DNA from: Caulobacterales bacterium
GTDB lineage: Bacteria; Pseudomonadota; Alphaproteobacteria; Caulobacterales; Aquidulcibacteraceae
Direction of reading: 5' to 3'
NCBI GenBank assembly: GCA_017303355.1
Contig: JAFLCU010000002.1
Coordinates: 57,501 to 121,500, forward strand
DNA: 64,000 bases
Within the stretch, counting starts at the first letter, position 1; the number at the start of each line of letters is the position of its first letter. Positions 61,867 through 64,000 of the stretch are shown in pieces. Both the position numbers and the translations under genes were made by a program. The notes under the pieces are model-generated. The model was not told where the DNA came from. It saw only the letters and a program-made list of their open reading frames with translations, and searched no databases.

Positions 61867-62586
61867 ATGACCTATCTCGCGCTGCTCCGTCACGGCCAAA
61901 GCCAGTGGAATCTCGAAAATCGCTTCACCGGCTGGGTGGATGTGAACCTCACCGCCGAGGGCGAGGCGCAGGCCCGCCGCGCCGGCGCGCTGCTGAAGGC
62001 GAGCGGCGCCCCGTTCGACAAGCTGTTCACGTCGGTGCAGACGCGCGCCATCCGCACCGGCAATCTGGCCTCGGAAGAGGCGGGCCTCGCGTGGCTTCCG
62101 GTGGAGCGCAATTGGCGGCTCAACGAGCGTCATTACGGTGCGCTCACCGGTCTCGATAAGGCCGAGACCGCCGCCAAGCACGGCGAAGCGCAAGTGAAAG
62201 TCTGGCGCCGTTCCTACGATACGCCGCCGCCGCCACTGGCGCCCGGCGGCGAATATGATTTCACCAAGGACCGCCGCTATGCCGGCGTGAAGGATTTGCC
62301 GGCCACGGAATCGCTGAAGACCACGCTCGATCGCGTGCTGCCCTATTGGAACGAGGCCATCGCGCCTGATCTCAAGAGCGGCAAGAACCTGATCATCGCC
62401 GCCCACGGCAATTCGCTGCGCGCGATCGTGAAACATCTGTTCGGCGTGCCCGACGATCAGATCGTCGGCGTGGAAATTCCGACGGGCAATCCGCTGCTGA
62501 TCGAACTCGATGCGAATTTGAAGCCGATCGCGGCGCGCTATCTCGATGAGACGCGGGCCGAAAAGCTGCCGCCGTTTCCGGGATGA
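61867..62586 (+). CDS. gpmA: 2,3-bisphosphoglycerate-dependent phosphoglycerate mutase
   Basis: Glycolytic interconversion of 3- and 2-phosphoglycerate. The 239-residue protein has [20 protein letters not shown] with the catalytic His (about residue 9), [20 protein letters not shown] and [20 protein letters not shown] (second catalytic His), all GpmA signatures. The ATG at 61867 is used. It is preceded by a terminator and has no obvious operon partner; a REP-like palindrome follows it. Confidence 0.96.
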   Translation: MTYLALLRHGQSQWNLENRFTGWVDVNLTAEGEAQARRAGALLKASGAPFDKLFTSVQTRAIRTGNLASEEAGLAWLPVERNWRLNERHYGALTGLDKAETAAKHGEAQVKVWRRSYDTPPPPLAPGGEYDFTKDRRYAGVKDLPATESLKTTLDRVLPYWNEAIAPDLKSGKNLIIAAHGNSLRAIVKHLFGVPDDQIVGVEIPTGNPLLIELDANLKPIAARYLDETRAEKLPPFPG

Positions 62587-62594
62587 AAGCGGCA

Positions 62595-62661
62595 ATATGG
62601 ACCGCCGGCGCCTCGCCGGCATGCTCCGGCGCCGGCCGGCGAGGGCGCCGGCGGTCCATAT
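62595..62661. repeat. REP-like palindrome, ATATGGACCGCC family, copy 2
   Basis: ATATGGACCGCC and GGCGGTCCATAT are 12-bp inverted arms around a GC-rich core containing GCCGGCGCCGG-type palindromes. The right arm ends in the ATG of the next gene (62660). Same outer arms as 6711-6782 and 63106-63202. Confidence 0.8.
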
Positions 62662-63103
62662 GAGCGACACTTTTCATATGCAACGCGCGCTCGCGATCGC
62701 GGCGACCGGCCTCGGCCGCACCGGCGAAAATCCATGTGTCGGCTGCACCATCGTGCGTGACGGCGTGATCGTCGGCGAAGCCCGCACCGCCGACACCGGC
62801 CGCCCGCACGCCGAGGAGCAAGCGCTGGCCCAAGCCGGCGACGCGCGCGGCGCCACCGCCTACGTCACGCTCGAACCCTGCGCCAAGCGCACCAGCGGCG
62901 GCGCCTCATGCAGCGATCTCCTGATCGCCGCCGGCATCGCGCGCGTCGTCATCGCCATACGCGATCCGCACCCATTCGCCGCCGGAATCGGCATCGAACG
63001 CCTACGCGCCGCCGGCGTGCAGGTTGATGTCGGCCTGCTCGAAGAAGAAGCCCGCGCGCAAAACGCCGATTTTTTCGCGAAATACGAAGCGAAGGATCGC
63101 TAA
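62660..63103 (+). CDS. RibD-like stand-alone deaminase
   Basis: A 147-residue zinc-dependent deaminase. TGENPCVGCTIVRDGVIVGE is followed by the zinc/proton-shuttle motif GRPHAEEQAL (HAE) and VTLEPCAKRTSGGASCSDLL (PC-x8-C), the exact order of the RibD N-terminal deaminase domain. The C-terminal reductase domain is absent, so alone it cannot complete the two riboflavin steps; a separate reductase would be needed, or the substrate differs. The only in-frame ATG lies at the end of a REP-like palindrome and no ribosome site precedes it. Possibly translated with help of gpmA read-through. Confidence 0.85.
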   Translation: MSDTFHMQRALAIAATGLGRTGENPCVGCTIVRDGVIVGEARTADTGRPHAEEQALAQAGDARGATAYVTLEPCAKRTSGGASCSDLLIAAGIARVVIAIRDPHPFAAGIGIERLRAAGVQVDVGLLEEEARAQNADFFAKYEAKDR

Positions 63104-63105
63104 AA

Positions 63106-63202
63106 TATGAACCGCCGGCGCCCGCCGGCGCTTTGGTTCCCTCAAGCGCTGCAATCGCCGTGCTTGAAGCAAACATGCCGGCGGGGCGCCGGCGGTCCAT
63201 AT
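63106..63202. repeat. REP-like palindrome, ATATGAACCGCC family, copy 3
   Basis: ATATGAACCGCCGGCG at the left and CGCCGGCGGTCCATAT at the right are inverted arms (one mismatch) around an unrelated core of about 65 bases. It follows the deaminase stop by three bases and lies before the convergent thermonuclease gene. Confidence 0.8.
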
Positions 63203-63256
63203 TTAGCCTCGCCCCACGGATCATAGCGCGGACTTTCGCGAAGTGGATTGCGCGTG

Positions 63257-63916
63257 CTAAGGCGCCGGTGGCCGCCAAACCTCTTTCCTCCACTGCCATG
63301 GCGGCATGGGGTTCGGGTTCGCCCACAGGCCCACTGCCCGTGACTGCGCCCAGCCTTCGAGTTTGTTTAGCTGCTCTTGCCGGTCCGCCGGCAGGTGGTC
63401 GTAGTAGGCGCGCATCACCCACGCATGGCCAAGCGCAACCATGCGCTCGTTCACATTAAGCCAGTCCCGCCCGTTCGCGTGCCGAACGTAAAGCGTGGCG
63501 AGCGTGCGTCCGAAATCGTCGATGCCGTGCTCTTCAAGATGCACTGTACGCTTGCCGCCAACGAGCTTGATGAGGCCGAATGTGGCGATGTCGCCCCATT
63601 GCTGCCCGTCCTCGGGACAATCTATGGAATCAAGTCGAACCTTTAGCTTCGACCCGCCCTTGGCGACGTACAAAGTATCGCCGTCGCAAATGTCGAGCAC
63701 CCGGACCGCTGGCAGTGTCTCGATCAGACTTTTCATCTCGGCGCTGCTGCGCGCCTTGATTTTGTAGGGCGCGACGTAGGGTGCGGCCGGGACGGTGGAG
63801 TGCTTGGCTGGAGTCGCGGGACGCGGGCGCCGCGCGGGACGACGATCCACGAAGACGAGCGCGACGATCAGCAGGACGACTAACACGCTAAAAATAAGGC
63901 TGACGGCGAAATCCAT
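63257..63916 (-). CDS. Membrane-anchored thermonuclease (SNase) domain protein
   Basis: A 219-residue protein. An N-terminal membrane helix (about 4-24, AVSLIFSVLVVLLIVALVFV) and a Pro/Ala linker precede a staphylococcal-nuclease-like OB-fold: VLDICDGDTLYVAKGGSKLK (Asp of the metal site), VRLDSIDCPED (the catalytic Arg/Asp region), FGRTLATLYVRHANGRDWLN (Arg of the catalytic pair) and ERMVALGHAWVM. The protein probably cuts nucleic acid or binds it in the periplasm. The downstream end lies near the third REP-like repeat. Confidence 0.85.
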   Translation of the reverse strand: MDFAVSLIFSVLVVLLIVALVFVDRRPARRPRPATPAKHSTVPAAPYVAPYKIKARSSAEMKSLIETLPAVRVLDICDGDTLYVAKGGSKLKVRLDSIDCPEDGQQWGDIATFGLIKLVGGKRTVHLEEHGIDDFGRTLATLYVRHANGRDWLNVNERMVALGHAWVMRAYYDHLPADRQEQLNKLEGWAQSRAVGLWANPNPMPPWQWRKEVWRPPAP

Positions 63917-63948
63917 GCGACCCGACCTCGTTGGCCTAGCGCGGCGCC

Positions 63949-63999
63949 CTAGCGTCCCACGATCAGTGGGTCGCCTTCCTTCAGCAGGCCGTCGAAATA
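63949..63999 (-). CDS. Last codons of a gene running off the window (partial)
   Basis: The minus strand is open from the window edge to a TAG at 63949-63951, reading YFDGLLKEGDPLIVGR. It has normal coding character but is too short to identify. It is upstream of the thermonuclease gene on the same strand. Confidence 0.4.
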   Translation of the reverse strand, partial: YFDGLLKEGDPLIVGR

Positions 64000-64000
64000 C

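Noticed and set aside
1-64000. tRNA, rRNA, integrase, transposase or attachment sites
   Set aside because: I saw no tRNA-like cloverleaf or rRNA signature and no transposase-like protein. Short palindromes are better explained as REP-like repeats.

Overview
The window is GC-rich, gene-dense chromosomal DNA from an alphaproteobacterium. The holdfast-anchor operon hfaABD at the left end, together with strongly Ala/Arg-biased coding and typical alphaproteobacterial palindromic repeats, points to the Caulobacterales (Caulobacteraceae or Hyphomonadaceae), a group of surface-attaching, often stalked bacteria. I see no rRNA, tRNA, CRISPR array, transposase or integrase. Most of the window is one long cell-envelope and surface-polysaccharide region with a few unrelated genes between.

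Layout. 1-3.5 kb: end of a membrane protein, a GDYXXLXY-type protein, then hfaA-hfaB-hfaD. 3.5-6.6 kb: cysE and a NUDIX hydrolase, a nitroreductase and an unknown protein flanked by repeats. 6.8-17 kb: GDP-mannose and uronate sugar-nucleotide genes (mannose-1-phosphate guanylyltransferase, AGE-family epimerase, UDP-glucuronate 4-epimerase-like), an O-antigen ligase-like membrane protein, a DUF3108 protein and two GT2 glycosyltransferases with a small SDR protein. 16-20.4 kb: the dTDP-L-rhamnose genes rfbB, rfbC, rfbD and rfbA, in broken orientation, with a phage-tail-like DUF2793 gene between rfbD and rfbA. 20.5-31 kb: a TIR-like membrane protein, then a tight series of HAD protein, GT2 fusion with a C-terminal NPDV motif, two methyltransferases and a sulfotransferase, facing a 1097-residue GH99-like/GT4/GT2 fusion. 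31-32.8 kb: a Wzm/Wzt-type ABC polysaccharide exporter.

32.8-42.6 kb: a serralysin-like M10 metalloprotease with long RTX repeats, and about 2 kb away a complete type I secretion system (ABC ATPase, HlyD adaptor, TolC), with a CapD/FlaA1-type dehydratase and apt between. 42.7-48.3 kb: a DegT-family aminotransferase, a Gfo/Idh oxidoreductase, glmS and, divergently, glmM: the UDP-GlcNAc supply with a likely amino-sugar branch. Two copies of a ~103-bp palindromic repeat bracket the oxidoreductase-glmS block. 48.3-52.8 kb: a YcbB-like L,D-transpeptidase divergent from a YcbK-like DUF882 protein, pgi and galE. 52.8-56 kb: a small membrane protein, a TIR-SEL1 protein, a secreted small protein and a higBA toxin-antitoxin pair that looks leaderless. 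56-64 kb: UDP-glucose dehydrogenase, phosphomannomutase/phosphoglucomutase, a small membrane protein, a TonB-dependent receptor with a Fur/Mur-like palindrome upstream, gpmA, a stand-alone RibD-like deaminase, a membrane-anchored thermonuclease and the last codons of another gene.

How it fits together: pgi, the phosphomannomutase, manC-type guanylyltransferase, galE, ugd, rfbABCD, glmS and glmM make activated sugars. The glycosyltransferases assemble a glycan that appears to be methylated and sulfated, the Wzm/Wzt pair exports it and the ligase-like protein may attach it. The hfa operon and the type I-secreted RTX protein are further surface products. No single gene set is an obviously new system. 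The best candidates for new biology are the HAD/GT2/methyltransferase/sulfotransferase module, the GH99-GT4-GT2 fusion, the DUF2793 gene inside the rhamnose locus and the TIR-SEL1 protein.
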